Assembly (NCBI RefSeq): GCF_012271765.1
Contig: NZ_VRKO01000005.1
Coordinates: forward strand, 62,001-126,000
DNA length: 64,000 nucleotides
DNA from: Erwinia rhapontici
GTDB taxonomy: Bacteria; Pseudomonadota; Gammaproteobacteria; Enterobacterales; Enterobacteriaceae
Reading direction: 5' to 3'
Notes under the pieces: generated by a model
Seen by the model: only the letters and a program-made list of their open reading frames with translations
Databases searched by the model: none
What the model was told of the DNA's origin: nothing
In this document: positions 20,994 through 30,229 of the stretch, in pieces
Layout: each line of letters starts with the position of its first letter
How positions within the stretch are numbered: position 1 is the first letter of the stretch
Translations under genes and position numbers: made by a program

Positions 20994-22427
20994 TCAATTA
21001 TTCTGATAAACGTCTTTGTACAAGCGGCTTTCGAAACGAACCAAAGGAATACGGCGCTGGCGCTGATCTTCCGGTGGCACAGCGTATCCTGACAGGAACT
21101 GCACAAAGGCAACACGTTGTCCGCTGGCGGTTGTCATAAAGCCAGCCAGGTTATACACACCCTGTAAAGACCCCGTTTTTGCCGATACCTTGCCATCAAC
21201 ACCTGCTTCGTGCAGACCGCCGCGATAGCGTAATGTGCCGTCATAACCCGCTAAGGGTAGCATCGAAATATAATCTAATTGCTCATCATTCTGCGCAATA
21301 TATTGCAGTACCTGCATCATGGTTGCCGGAGAGATCAGATCGTGACGCGACAGCCCGGATCCATCGACCTGAATGCTGTTACCCAGATCGATATTCGCCT
21401 TCTGACGCAGGATCTGACGGACTGCATCCGATCCTGCCCGCCATGTACCCGGCACGCCAAAGCGTTCATGGCCAATGGTGCGGAAAACGGTGTCAGCGAT
21501 CATATTGTCTGACTTCTTCAGCATAATTTTTAACAGATCATGCAGCGGTGCTGACTGCGTTTCGGCCAGTACAGTACCGGGCTGTGTGACCTGAGTCTGC
21601 CTGACCAGGTGGCCGGTGTAGTCAATCCCGGCATTCTGCAGCTCAGCTTTCAGGATCGCGCCTGCGTAACTGGCCCCGTCCTGGATGGCAAAAGCCAGCG
21701 GTAATGGCTCAGAACGCTGGGTCAGACAACCCGTGAGGGTAAAGCGATTAAGCTCACCCGGAACCACATCCAGCTCGCAATACTGCGCATCAGGGGAGCC
21801 TTTAGCCAGCGTGCGGACTTCGCTGAACATATTCACCGGATAGTAAGATGCGACGCGAATAAACGCCTTATCACCCGGGTTTGGCGCACTATAAAGCGAT
21901 ACCGAGAAGCAGTTACGATCAACGATGGCAGCGCCGGGCGGGGCACTGAAGCATTGCGTCATGTCATTCCACGGCCAGCCGGGCGCTTTATCGTGGCTGG
22001 CAAAAACGGACGTATCAATGACCAGATTGCCATCAATGTGTTCCACACCCTGTTTTCTCAGTGCGGTGACCATATTACGCAAATCCTGGCGTGTCAGGGT
22101 GGGATCGCCACCGAAACGAGCCACCAGATCGCCGCGCAGTGTATCGCCGCTCACACTGCCTTTACTTTCCAGCTGTGTATGAAAGCGATAATCCGGGCCG
22201 AGTTGTAACAACGCGGCGAGAGCAGTGATCACTTTCATGGTGCTGGCGGGCAGTGCCATCTGTTGGCTGTGATAGTCGATAGCTGGCGTTGTGGCACCAA
22301 TTTTCTGCACAACCAGCGCCAGATTGGCGCCGTCGGGTAAATATTGGGTATAGTCTTCGACGGGCGCAGCCTGCGCTTGCAGCATAAATGCGCAGGTAAA
22401 GCCGGTGACAATTCGTGAAAATCGCAT
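20994..22427 (-). CDS. dacB: DacB (PBP4), D-alanyl-D-alanine carboxypeptidase/endopeptidase
   Basis: From MRFSRIVTGFTCAFMLQAQAAP at 22427 it has 477 residues, the E. coli length; a longer in-frame upstream extension is not supported. A signal peptide of about 20 residues precedes a class C low-molecular-mass penicillin-binding protein. The SxxK motif is at S62-K65 (PASTMK), SxN is in KKSDNMIAD, and KTG in SAKTGSLQGV. It trims and cleaves cross-linked peptidoglycan stems in the periplasm. It lies divergent to greA and opens the dacB-pmrA-pmrB operon. Confidence 0.97.
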   Translation of the reverse strand: MRFSRIVTGFTCAFMLQAQAAPVEDYTQYLPDGANLALVVQKIGATTPAIDYHSQQMALPASTMKVITALAALLQLGPDYRFHTQLESKGSVSGDTLRGDLVARFGGDPTLTRQDLRNMVTALRKQGVEHIDGNLVIDTSVFASHDKAPGWPWNDMTQCFSAPPGAAIVDRNCFSVSLYSAPNPGDKAFIRVASYYPVNMFSEVRTLAKGSPDAQYCELDVVPGELNRFTLTGCLTQRSEPLPLAFAIQDGASYAGAILKAELQNAGIDYTGHLVRQTQVTQPGTVLAETQSAPLHDLLKIMLKKSDNMIADTVFRTIGHERFGVPGTWRAGSDAVRQILRQKANIDLGNSIQVDGSGLSRHDLISPATMMQVLQYIAQNDEQLDYISMLPLAGYDGTLRYRGGLHEAGVDGKVSAKTGSLQGVYNLAGFMTTASGQRVAFVQFLSGYAVPPEDQRQRRIPLVRFESRLYKDVYQNN

Positions 22428-22539
22428 AATCTCGCGGTAACTGACAGGTGATGCTGTCATACTACGGTGCATTGCGGTGGAAAGTAAACGATGACCCCCA
22501 GGGAACTCTGGGGTAAAATACGTATCAAATTGCAAAATC

Positions 22540-22676
22540 GAACCTGCCCTGGAGCTTGCTCCGGGTCAGGCTTCTTTCGTTTCAAATCAGTAGTAAGCGC
22601 CGCAGGACGCCCTTCCTGCATGCCACCCGTCAGGATGACGACACTTTAAACAGGATAGATTTTAAGAGGTATTGAG
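22540..22676 (+). other. greA leader region with a strong hairpin
   Basis: Between the divergent dacB and greA starts, an 8-bp stem (CCTGGAGC / GCTCCGGG, 22552-22570) is followed by a pyrimidine-rich stretch CTTCTTTCGTTT. In E. coli the greA leader yields the small RNA GraL through early termination; the placement fits, but I cannot show that a transcript ends here. Confidence 0.35.
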
Positions 22677-23159
22677 ATGAACCAGATTCCGATGACGTTG
22701 AGGGGCGCGGAAAAACTGCGCGAAGAGCTGGAAGAGCTGAAAACCGTTAAACGCCCTAGAATTATTGCCTCAATTGCAGATGCTCGCGAACACGGCGATT
22801 TAAAAGAAAATGCTGAATATCATGCTGCTCGTGAAGAGCAAGGATTCTGCGAAGGCCGTATTCAGGAAATTGAAGCCAAGCTGTCGAATGCCCAGGTGAT
22901 TGATGTCACCAAAATGGCGGGCAATGCTAACGGCCGCGTGATTTTCGGTGCCACAGTGACCGTGCTGAATGTGGACACTGATGAAGAGTCTACCTACCGT
23001 ATCGTAGGGGATGATGAAGCGAACTTTAAGCAGAATCTGATTTCAGTGAACTCACCAATGGCACGTGGCCTGGTGGGCAAGGTTGCTGATGATATTGCCA
23101 TTATCAAAACCCCAGGTGGCGATGTGGAATATGAAATCTTAAAAGTAGAATATCTTTAA
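22677..23159 (+). CDS. greA: GreA, transcript cleavage factor
   Basis: This 160-residue protein has the N-terminal coiled coil ([57 protein letters not shown]) with the tip acidic residues D-L-K-E-N expected to enter the RNA polymerase secondary channel, and a C-terminal FKBP-like globular domain. It is two residues longer than E. coli GreA, from an extra Ala-Gly/Asn pair in [13 protein letters not shown]. It rescues backtracked polymerase by stimulating RNA cleavage. A bidirectional terminator follows. Confidence 0.98.
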   Translation: MNQIPMTLRGAEKLREELEELKTVKRPRIIASIADAREHGDLKENAEYHAAREEQGFCEGRIQEIEAKLSNAQVIDVTKMAGNANGRVIFGATVTVLNVDTDEESTYRIVGDDEANFKQNLISVNSPMARGLVGKVADDIAIIKTPGGDVEYEILKVEYL

Positions 23160-23201
23160 TTTTACAGTCCTCAAAATAACTGAGGTTTTGTAAAGATAAG
23201 A

Positions 23202-23224
23202 AAAAGGCCGCAACGCGGCCTTTT
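23202..23224. terminator. Bidirectional terminator between greA and yhbY
   Basis: AAAAGGCCGC pairs with GCGGCCTTTT around an AAC loop, with A- and T-runs on both sides. It can end both greA (plus) and yhbY (minus). A weaker CCTCA/TGAGG hairpin with TTTTG lies just before it at 23168-23188. Confidence 0.88.
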
Positions 23225-23301
23225 ATCAGAATCAGGAGCATGGCACTTTCTCCAGTCCTGAGCTTAGTATGGACAAGTCGGCCCGAAAACCGACCTGCTC
23301 A

Positions 23302-23595
23302 TCAACGCGGAATGGAAATCTTGCGCTCTTTCGTTGGACGGTACAGTACCAGCGTCTTGCCGATAACCTGCACATTGACTGCACGCGTTTCGCGCACGAT
23401 GGCCTCAACTACCAGGGCTTTCGTCTCACGATCTTCTGTGGCGATTTTCACCTTGATAAGTTCATGGTGCTCCAGTGCTTGTTCGATCTCGGCCAGCACC
23501 CCTTCGGTCAAACCATTGTTGCCCAGCATAACAACTGGCTTCAGCGGATGGGCCAGACCTTTCAGGTGCTGTTTTTGTTTGGTACTCAGATTCAT
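23302..23595 (-). CDS. yhbY: YhbY, CRM-domain ribosome assembly protein
   Basis: This 97-residue protein is a single CRM (YhbY) RNA-binding domain: MNLSTKQKQHLKGLAHPLKPVVMLGNNGLTEGVLAEIEQALEHHELIKVKI includes the GxxG-type loop GNNG. It associates with pre-50S particles in E. coli. It is divergent from rlmE, which modifies 23S rRNA, across 128 bp, so the two ribosome-maturation genes share one promoter region. Confidence 0.96.
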   Translation of the reverse strand: MNLSTKQKQHLKGLAHPLKPVVMLGNNGLTEGVLAEIEQALEHHELIKVKIATEDRETKALVVEAIVRETRAVNVQVIGKTLVLYRPTKERKISIPR

Positions 23596-23723
23596 CGTAT
23601 TTTTTACTTACATTGGGATTGAAAACGGGTCATTCTACCGCCATCTCGGGTGTATCACCAAATCGGCAGCGCTGATTTGAGCGGTTTATTTATCGCTTAC
23701 GTTGAATCATAGTTGGAAATTGT

Positions 23724-24353
23724 ATGACAGGTAAAAAGCGTTCGGCCAGTTCCAGCCGCTGGCTACAGGAACACTTTAGCGATAAATATGTGCTTGAGGC
23801 ACAGAAAAAAGGGCTGCGCTCGCGCGCCTGGTTTAAACTGGATGAGATACAGCAAGGCGACAAACTGTTCAAACCTGGGATGACTGTGGTGGATCTCGGC
23901 GCGGCTCCCGGTGGTTGGTCGCAGTATGTGGTTACCCAGATTGGGGCAAAGGGTCACGTTATTGCTTGTGATCTTCTGCCGATGGATCCTATCGTCGGTG
24001 TCGATTTCCTTCAGGGCGACTTTCGTGATGAATTGGTGCTGAAAGCTCTGCTGGAACGCGTAGGTGAGACCAAGGTTCAGGTTGTGATGTCAGATATGGC
24101 ACCCAACATGACGGGTACGCCTGCCGTCGATATTCCCCGGTCTATGTATTTATGTGAGCTTGCGTTGGAAATGTGCCGTGACGTTTTGGCACCTGGTGGA
24201 AGCTTTTTAGTGAAAGTGTTTCAGGGAGATGGCTTTGAAGAATACCTCCGGGAAATTCGCTCCCTGTTTACGAAAGTAAAAATTCGTAAGCCGGACGCTT
24301 CGCGCTCTCGTTCGCGTGAAGTGTACATTGTAGCGACAGGGCGCAAACTGTAA
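23724..24353 (+). CDS. rlmE: RlmE (RrmJ/FtsJ), 23S rRNA 2'-O-methyltransferase
   Basis: The 209 residues equal the E. coli length. It is a Rossmann methyltransferase with SAM motif [15 protein letters not shown] and the catalytic Lys-Asp-Lys-Glu residues placed in [28 protein letters not shown] and REVYIVATG. It methylates U2552 of 23S rRNA in the 50S subunit and is heat-induced in E. coli. ftsH follows 105 bp downstream on the same strand, the conserved rlmE-ftsH pair. Confidence 0.98.
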   Translation: MTGKKRSASSSRWLQEHFSDKYVLEAQKKGLRSRAWFKLDEIQQGDKLFKPGMTVVDLGAAPGGWSQYVVTQIGAKGHVIACDLLPMDPIVGVDFLQGDFRDELVLKALLERVGETKVQVVMSDMAPNMTGTPAVDIPRSMYLCELALEMCRDVLAPGGSFLVKVFQGDGFEEYLREIRSLFTKVKIRKPDASRSRSREVYIVATGRKL

Positions 24354-24458
24354 CCAGAATAACTGGATTGGCTGTCAGCACCTCAGCGATTCCAAGTGTG
24401 AAGGATATAGAGTACCCTACGCTGTCTGTTAACACCGTTGTAATATGAGGTTAATCCC

Positions 24459-26378
24459 TTGAGTGACATGGCGAAAAACCTGATTCTCTGGTTAGTCATC
24501 GCAGTCGTGCTGATGTCTGTATTCCAGAGCTTTGGGCCCAGCGAGTCGAATGGCCGTCGGGTTGATTATTCAACCTTCCTGTCGGAAGTGAACCAGGATC
24601 AGGTCCGCGAGGCACGTATTAACGGGCGTGAGATTAACGTAACCAAAAAAGACAGTAATCGATATACGACCTACATTCCCGTCAACGATCCTAAGTTGCT
24701 CGACAACCTGTTGACTAAAAATGTGAAAGTAGTGGGTGAACCACCAGAAGAGCCGAGCCTGCTGGCGTCGATCTTCATCTCCTGGTTCCCAATGCTGCTA
24801 CTTATCGGTGTCTGGATCTTCTTTATGCGTCAGATGCAGGGCGGCGGCGGAAAGGGCGCGATGTCCTTCGGCAAGAGCAAGGCCCGCATGCTGACAGAAG
24901 ATCAAATCAAGACCACCTTTGCGGACGTTGCCGGTTGTGACGAAGCAAAAGAAGAAGTCAGCGAGCTGGTTGAATACCTGCGTGAGCCTAGCCGCTTCCA
25001 GAAACTCGGCGGTAAAATTCCGAAAGGCGTACTGATGGTCGGTCCTCCGGGTACCGGTAAAACCTTGCTGGCAAAAGCGATTGCCGGTGAAGCGAAAGTG
25101 CCTTTCTTTACCATCTCCGGTTCTGACTTCGTTGAAATGTTTGTTGGTGTGGGTGCATCCCGCGTTCGTGACATGTTTGAACAGGCTAAAAAAGCTGCGC
25201 CGTGCATTATCTTCATCGATGAAATCGATGCAGTGGGCCGTCAGCGTGGTGCCGGTTTGGGCGGTGGTCACGATGAACGTGAGCAAACCCTGAACCAGAT
25301 GCTGGTTGAAATGGATGGCTTCGAAGGTAATGAAGGCATCATCGTGATCGCGGCAACTAACCGTCCTGACGTGCTGGACCCGGCATTACTGCGTCCGGGC
25401 CGTTTCGACCGTCAGGTTGTGGTGGGCCTGCCAGATGTTCGTGGTCGTGAGCAGATCCTGAAAGTCCATATGCGTCGTGTACCGTTGTCGACTGATATGG
25501 AACCGTCTGTGATTGCACGTGGTACTCCAGGCTTCTCCGGTGCTGACCTGGCTAACCTGGTCAACGAAGCGGCTCTGTTTGCGGCACGCGGCAATAAGCG
25601 TGTGGTATCGATGGTTGAGTTCGAAAAAGCCAAAGATAAAATCATGATGGGTGCAGAACGTCGCTCCATGGTGATGACCGAAGCACAGAAAGAGTCGACG
25701 GCCTACCACGAAGCCGGTCACGCGATTGTCGGTACACTGGTACCCGGTTATGACCCGGTGCATAAAGTGACGATTATTCCGCGAGGACGTGCATTGGGCG
25801 TTGCATTCTTCTTGCCTGAGGGTGATGAGATCAGCGCCAACCGTCAGAAGTTGGAAAGCCGTATTTCCGTCGCCTACGGTGGCCGTCTGGCTGAAGAAAT
25901 CATCTATGGTCCAGACTATGTCTCTACCGGTGCTTCTTCAGACATCAAAATGGCCACCAGCGTTGCGCGCAACATGGTGACTCAGTGGGGCTTCTCAGAG
26001 AAATTGGGTCCGCTGCTGTATGCTGAAGAAGAAGGTGAAGTGTTCCTTGGTCGTTCAGTGGCAAAAGCGAAACACATGTCTGATGAAACGGCGCGTATTA
26101 TCGATCAGGAAGTGAAAAAACTGATTGATACTAACTACGCCCGTGCTCGCCGTATTCTGGATGAGAACATGGACATCCTTCATGCGATGAAAGACGCGCT
26201 GATGAAGTATGAAACCATTGATGCTCCACAGGTTAGCGATCTGATGGCACGCCGTGAAGTGCGTCCACCAGCGGGTTGGGAAGAGAGCACCAGCTCTGAC
26301 AACTCCGATAAAAATGGTGGCAGCCCTCAGGCACCGCGCCCGGTTGATGATCCGCCGACGCCTACCAGCACTATGTAA
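24459..26378 (+). CDS. ftsH: FtsH, membrane-bound ATP-dependent zinc protease
   Basis: This is 639 residues if translation starts at the TTG at 24459 (GAGG eight bases upstream); an ATG nine bases later (MAKNLILW) is the start used in current E. coli annotation. Two transmembrane helices lie near 8-24 and 103-121. The AAA domain has [14 protein letters not shown] and the SRH, and the zinc site is H417-EAGH. It degrades LpxC, sigma-32 and faulty membrane proteins. The tail is five residues shorter than in E. coli. An intrinsic terminator follows. Confidence 0.97.
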   Translation: MSDMAKNLILWLVIAVVLMSVFQSFGPSESNGRRVDYSTFLSEVNQDQVREARINGREINVTKKDSNRYTTYIPVNDPKLLDNLLTKNVKVVGEPPEEPSLLASIFISWFPMLLLIGVWIFFMRQMQGGGGKGAMSFGKSKARMLTEDQIKTTFADVAGCDEAKEEVSELVEYLREPSRFQKLGGKIPKGVLMVGPPGTGKTLLAKAIAGEAKVPFFTISGSDFVEMFVGVGASRVRDMFEQAKKAAPCIIFIDEIDAVGRQRGAGLGGGHDEREQTLNQMLVEMDGFEGNEGIIVIAATNRPDVLDPALLRPGRFDRQVVVGLPDVRGREQILKVHMRRVPLSTDMEPSVIARGTPGFSGADLANLVNEAALFAARGNKRVVSMVEFEKAKDKIMMGAERRSMVMTEAQKESTAYHEAGHAIVGTLVPGYDPVHKVTIIPRGRALGVAFFLPEGDEISANRQKLESRISVAYGGRLAEEIIYGPDYVSTGASSDIKMATSVARNMVTQWGFSEKLGPLLYAEEEGEVFLGRSVAKAKHMSDETARIIDQEVKKLIDTNYARARRILDENMDILHAMKDALMKYETIDAPQVSDLMARREVRPPAGWEESTSSDNSDKNGGSPQAPRPVDDPPTPTSTM

Positions 26379-26426
26379 AAACTGCGCAGCGCTTTCATCT
26401 GCTGTGCTGTAAAATTGATATCATCA

Positions 26427-26457
26427 AAACCCCGGCGCTGACCGGGGTTTTTTTATC
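26427..26457 (+). terminator. Intrinsic terminator after ftsH
   Basis: AAAACCCCGG / CCGGGGTTTT with a 6-base loop is followed by a run of T, about 50 bp after ftsH and 25 bp before folP. Confidence 0.9.
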
Positions 26458-26480
26458 CCTGTTACCGGAGAAAATTTGTT

Positions 26481-27320
26481 ATGAAGCTGTACGCCAGAGA
26501 TTCCGTGCTCGACCTTTCACATCCTCACGTAATGGGGATTTTAAATGTCACTCCTGACTCTTTTTCCGATGGCGGCAAGCATAATGAGTTAATCCAGGCG
26601 CTGACCCATGCCAATGAGATGATCAACGCAGGTGCAACTATCATTGATGTGGGGGGGGAATCCACGCGTCCCGGCGCGGCAGAGGTCAGTGTTCAACAGG
26701 AGCTGGACCGGGTTATGCCGGTCGTGGAAGCCATCGCACAACGTTTCGAGGTCTGGATCTCAGTCGATACCTCAAAACCTGATGTTATTCGCGAATCTGC
26801 ACGTGCAGGTGCCCACATCATCAATGATATTCGTTCTCTCCAGGAACCTGGCGCGTTGGCTGCAGCAGCGGAAACCGGCCTTCCAGTCTGCCTGATGCAT
26901 ATGCAGGGTGAGCCGAAAACGATGCAGCAGGCGCCGCAGTATCAGAACATTTTACAGGATGTGGATGCCTTTTTTGTTGAGCATATTTCCCGCTGTGAAG
27001 CAGCCGGGATCAAAAAATCGCAACTGTTGCTCGACCCCGGTTTCGGTTTCGGTAAGAATCTCTCCCACAATTATCAATTGCTGGCGCATCTGGCGGATTA
27101 CCACCACTTTGGCCTGCCGCTGTTGGTAGGAATGTCACGCAAGAGTATGGTTGGTCAGCTATTGAATGTCGGGCCATCCCAGCGCCTGACCGGGAGTCTC
27201 GCTTGTGCAGTGATTGCCGCCATGCAGGGAGCCCATATTCTGCGCGTCCACGATGTGAAAGAAACCGTAGAGGCGATGCGCGTCGTCGAAGCCACACAGT
27301 CTGCAAGGGAAGAAAAATAG
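26481..27320 (+). CDS. folP: FolP, dihydropteroate synthase
   Basis: This 279-residue TIM-barrel enzyme carries the family motifs [17 protein letters not shown] near residue 18-33, [11 protein letters not shown] near 56-66 and GMSRKSMVG near 217-225. It joins p-aminobenzoate to dihydropterin pyrophosphate in folate synthesis and is the sulfonamide target. It lies between ftsH and glmM as in E. coli and stops 1 bp before glmM, so the two are co-translated. Confidence 0.97.
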   Translation: MKLYARDSVLDLSHPHVMGILNVTPDSFSDGGKHNELIQALTHANEMINAGATIIDVGGESTRPGAAEVSVQQELDRVMPVVEAIAQRFEVWISVDTSKPDVIRESARAGAHIINDIRSLQEPGALAAAAETGLPVCLMHMQGEPKTMQQAPQYQNILQDVDAFFVEHISRCEAAGIKKSQLLLDPGFGFGKNLSHNYQLLAHLADYHHFGLPLLVGMSRKSMVGQLLNVGPSQRLTGSLACAVIAAMQGAHILRVHDVKETVEAMRVVEATQSAREEK

Positions 27321-27321
27321 T

Positions 27322-28656
27322 ATGAGCGAGCGTAAATATTTTGGTACAGATGGCATCCGCGGCAAAGTGGGTGAGTCTCCGATTACTCCGGACTTCGTGC
27401 TGAAGCTGGGCTTTGCTGCAGGTAAAGTGCTGGCGCGTCATGGTTCCAAGAAGATCATTATTGGTAAAGACACGCGTATTTCTGGCTATATGCTGGAGTC
27501 TGCACTGGAGGCAGGCCTGGCCGCCGCGGGTCTGTCTGCGGCATTCACCGGTCCGATGCCAACCCCGGCTATCGCATATCTGACCCGCACCTTCCGTGCA
27601 GAAGCCGGCATTGTGATTTCTGCGTCACACAATCCCTTTGACGATAACGGCATCAAATTCTTCTCTACTGAAGGCACTAAGCTGCCGGATGAAGTGGAAG
27701 AAGCGATCGAAGCGGAAATGGAAAAACCGATTACCTGTGTCGAATCTGCAGAACTGGGACGTGCCAGCCGTATCGTTGATGCTGCCGGGCGCTATATTGA
27801 GTTCTGCAAAGGGACATTCCCGAGCGAGCTGAGTCTGAATGGCTTGAAAATTGTGGTCGACTGCGCGAATGGTGCCACTTATCACATCGCGCCAAACGTA
27901 TTACGTGAACTGGGTGCTACGGTCATCGCGATTGGTGTGCAGCCGGACGGTATGAACATCAACAAAGAGTGCGGTGCGACCGATCTCCGTCTGTTGCAGG
28001 AGCGTGTGCTGGCAGAAAAAGCCGATGTTGGTCTGGCTTACGATGGTGATGGCGACCGTATCATGATGGTTGACCACCTTGGCCACAAAGTGGATGGCGA
28101 TCAGATCCTCTATCTTATTGCCCGGGAAGGGCTGCGCCAGGGGCAACTGCGCGGCGGCGTGGTTGGCACACTGATGAGCAACATGGGCCTTGAACTGGCG
28201 CTGAAACAGCTCGGTATTCCGTTCGCACGTGCCAAAGTGGGTGACCGCTACGTACTGGAAAAACTGAAAGAGAAGGGCTGGCGCCTGGGGGCTGAGAACT
28301 CAGGTCACGTTATCCTGTTGGATAAAACTACCACGGGCGACGGTATTGTTGCAGGTTTGCAGGTGTTGACTGCGATGGTGCGTAACCATATGACCCTGCA
28401 CGATCTGTGCAGTGGAATGAAACTGTTGCCACAAATTCTGGTAAATGTGCGTTTCAGTGGTGCCAATGACCCGCTGGAAGACAGCCAGGTCAAAGCGGTG
28501 ACTGCTGAGGTTGAAGCCGAATTAAAAGGGCGTGGACGCGTATTGTTACGTAAGTCAGGCACCGAGCCTCTCATCCGGGTGATGGTGGAAGGTGAGGATG
28601 AAGCGCAGGTGACTGCGCTGGCGCACCGCATTGCTGATGCAGTAAAAGCAGTTTAA
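27322..28656 (+). CDS. glmM: GlmM, phosphoglucosamine mutase
   Basis: This 444-residue alpha-D-phosphohexomutase has its phospho-serine at S102 in [12 protein letters not shown], the metal loop [11 protein letters not shown] and sugar loop GAENSGHVI. It interconverts glucosamine 6- and 1-phosphate for UDP-GlcNAc, the substrate used by murA. The start is 1 bp after folP. The 278 bp from here to secG hold no gene; they contain an inverted repeat (TGCCCGG / CCGGGCA around 28661-28695) and T-rich runs. Confidence 0.97.
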   Translation: MSERKYFGTDGIRGKVGESPITPDFVLKLGFAAGKVLARHGSKKIIIGKDTRISGYMLESALEAGLAAAGLSAAFTGPMPTPAIAYLTRTFRAEAGIVISASHNPFDDNGIKFFSTEGTKLPDEVEEAIEAEMEKPITCVESAELGRASRIVDAAGRYIEFCKGTFPSELSLNGLKIVVDCANGATYHIAPNVLRELGATVIAIGVQPDGMNINKECGATDLRLLQERVLAEKADVGLAYDGDGDRIMMVDHLGHKVDGDQILYLIAREGLRQGQLRGGVVGTLMSNMGLELALKQLGIPFARAKVGDRYVLEKLKEKGWRLGAENSGHVILLDKTTTGDGIVAGLQVLTAMVRNHMTLHDLCSGMKLLPQILVNVRFSGANDPLEDSQVKAVTAEVEAELKGRGRVLLRKSGTEPLIRVMVEGEDEAQVTALAHRIADAVKAV

Positions 28657-28934
28657 CCCGATGCCCGGGACGATCTTTTTTAAGTCTTACCGGGCAGGTA
28701 ATTTACAGAGTGCATAGGATTTTTTTGGGCTAAAGCGTGTGTTTTTTCTCCAAAAAACCGCCTTTTGTCGTTTTTTTCCGCAATCAGTTATGGCGTATGA
28801 AATTGCCCTTGCACGTGCGGTCACCTTTGGTTAGTATTCACACCCGCTTCATAGGTAGGTCGTTAACTACTTATTAAGACTAACTGGCTTGAAGCTTTTG
28901 ATGTGCGTTTAACGCACCAGGAACAAGGTTGATT

Positions 28935-29267
28935 ATGTACGAAGCTCTTTTAGTAGTTTTCCTTATTGTGGCAATCGGCCTTGTCGGTCTGATCATGCTT
29001 CAGCAAGGTAAAGGCGCTGATATGGGAGCATCATTTGGTGCAGGCGCTTCTGGTACACTGTTTGGTTCTAACGGTTCTGGTAACTTCATGACCCGTATGA
29101 CTGCAGTACTGGCGACCCTGTTCTTCATTATCAGTCTGGTTCTGGGTAATATCAACAGCAACAAAACCCAGAAAGGAAGCGAGTGGGAAAACCTGACTCA
29201 GCCGGCGCAGTCCCAACAGACTCAGCCAGCGAAACCGGTAACACCGGGCAGCGATATCCCGCAGTAA
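28935..29267 (+). CDS. secG: SecG, protein translocase subunit
   Basis: From ATG 28935 (MYEALLVVFLIVAIGLVGLIMLQQGKGADMG) it has 110 residues, the E. coli length; a TTG six bases upstream is unlikely. Two transmembrane helices (about 2-22 and 53-73) flank the Gly/Ser-rich cytoplasmic loop GASFGAGASGTLFGSNGSGNF. SecG joins SecYE and helps SecA-driven export. The C-terminal tail is Gln/Pro-rich. tRNA-Leu follows 63 bp later. Confidence 0.97.
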   Translation: MYEALLVVFLIVAIGLVGLIMLQQGKGADMGASFGAGASGTLFGSNGSGNFMTRMTAVLATLFFIISLVLGNINSNKTQKGSEWENLTQPAQSQQTQPAKPVTPGSDIPQ

Positions 29268-29330
29268 GCAGTAAATGAAGTTGCAGTAACCGTTTCGACG
29301 CGACAGAAATAAAAAAGTCGCCTCTTTAGT

Positions 29331-29417
29331 GCCGTGGTGGTGGAATTGGTAGACACGCTACCTTGAGGTGGTAGTGCCCGCATGGGCTTACGGGTTCAAG
29401 TCCCGTCCTCGGTACCA
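29331..29417 (+). tRNA. leuU: tRNA-Leu (GAG), leuU
   Basis: This is an 87-nt class II tRNA with encoded CCA. The anticodon loop TTGAGGT gives GAG (29365-29367), which reads CUC/CUU codons, and the long variable arm (TGCCCGCATGGGCTT) and T-loop GTTCAAG are intact. The acceptor stem reads GCCGTGG against CCTCGGT, leaving a U-U mismatch at positions 5 and 68 (29335 and 29409), where E. coli leuU has A-U. The rest follows E. coli leuU closely. Confidence 0.96.
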
Positions 29418-29431
29418 AATCTCAGTTTTGC

Positions 29432-29460
29432 TTGCAATTTCTGCAAGTTTTGCGTAGTAT
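29432..29460 (+). promoter_or_regulatory. Predicted promoter of metY-rimP-nusA-infB
   Basis: TTGCAA (29432-29437) and TAGTAT (29455-29460) are spaced 17 bp. The tRNA begins 6 bp after the -10 box. An inverted repeat CTTGCA / TGCAAG overlaps the -35 region (29431-29447). Confidence 0.7.
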
Positions 29461-29465
29461 TCGGA

Positions 29466-29542
<77 letters not shown>

Positions 29543-29668
29543 CTTTCCCTTAGAGTTCTTTTTCAAATAAACTGTATACTCCACATTACGTATCTCAGTT
29601 GATTTTGAAAAAAATTCTTTTGGATTGTGCCGAGCCGCCAGTGGCGGTTTACAGGGTCCAGTCGCATT

Positions 29669-29694
29669 AAGCCCCGATATTTCGGGGTTTTTTG
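29669..29694 (+). terminator. Leader terminator 1 between metY and rimP
   Basis: CCCCGA / TCGGGG with a TAT loop is followed by six T. A GC-rich hairpin CCGCC / GGCGG at 29635-29647 precedes it. These separate tRNA maturation from the downstream mRNA and would let NusA influence read-through. Confidence 0.8.
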
Positions 29695-29715
29695 TTATCA
29701 GGAAGCAGCATCACT

Positions 29716-29735
29716 GGGCTATAGGCCCTTTTTTT
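29716..29735 (+). terminator. Leader terminator 2 between metY and rimP
   Basis: A short stem GGGC / GCCC with a TATAG loop precedes seven T, 18 bp before the rimP start. It is weak and probably partial. Confidence 0.6.
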
Positions 29736-29752
29736 ACGTCTTGGGGGTGGGA

Positions 29753-30205
29753 TTGTCCACGTTAGAGCAAAAATTAACAGAGCTGATCTCAGCACCGGTA
29801 GAAGCGCTAGGCTACGAACTGGTTGGTATTGAGTTTGTACGCGGTCGCACATCCACCTTGCGCATCTATATTGATAGTGAAGATGGCATCAATGTTGATG
29901 ATTGCGCTGATGTGAGCCACCAGGTCAGTGCGGTATTTGACGTCGAAGACCCAATTACCGTTGCTTACAACCTCGAAGTCTCCTCGCCTGGTCTTGACCG
30001 ACCAATGTTTACCGCAGAACATTATGTCCGATTTACTGGCGAAGAAGTGAGCCTGGTTCTGCGTATGGCGGTCCAGAACCGTCGCAAATGGCAAGGTATC
30101 ATTAAGTCTGTTGAGGGTGAGATGATCACTGTTGCCGTTGAGGGTAACGACGAAGTGTTCGCGCTGAGTAATATCCAGAAGGCGAACCTGGTTCCCCACT
30201 TTTAA
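29753..30205 (+). CDS. rimP: RimP, 30S ribosome maturation factor
   Basis: I start at the TTG at 29753 ([28 protein letters not shown]), which follows a G-rich GGGGGTGGGA site and gives 150 residues, the E. coli length. A longer ORF from 29627 runs through the leader terminators and is rejected. The protein has an N-terminal RimP domain and a C-terminal SH3-like domain ([19 protein letters not shown]). It assists 30S assembly. nusA starts 24 bp downstream. Confidence 0.96.
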   Translation: MSTLEQKLTELISAPVEALGYELVGIEFVRGRTSTLRIYIDSEDGINVDDCADVSHQVSAVFDVEDPITVAYNLEVSSPGLDRPMFTAEHYVRFTGEEVSLVLRMAVQNRRKWQGIIKSVEGEMITVAVEGNDEVFALSNIQKANLVPHF

Positions 30206-30229
30206 AAGTCCGGATTGAGGCATACCAGG

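Noticed and set aside
29627-29752. N-terminal extension of rimP
   Set aside because: The extension runs through two leader terminators and a hairpin, lacks similarity, and the TTG at 29753 gives the exact family length.
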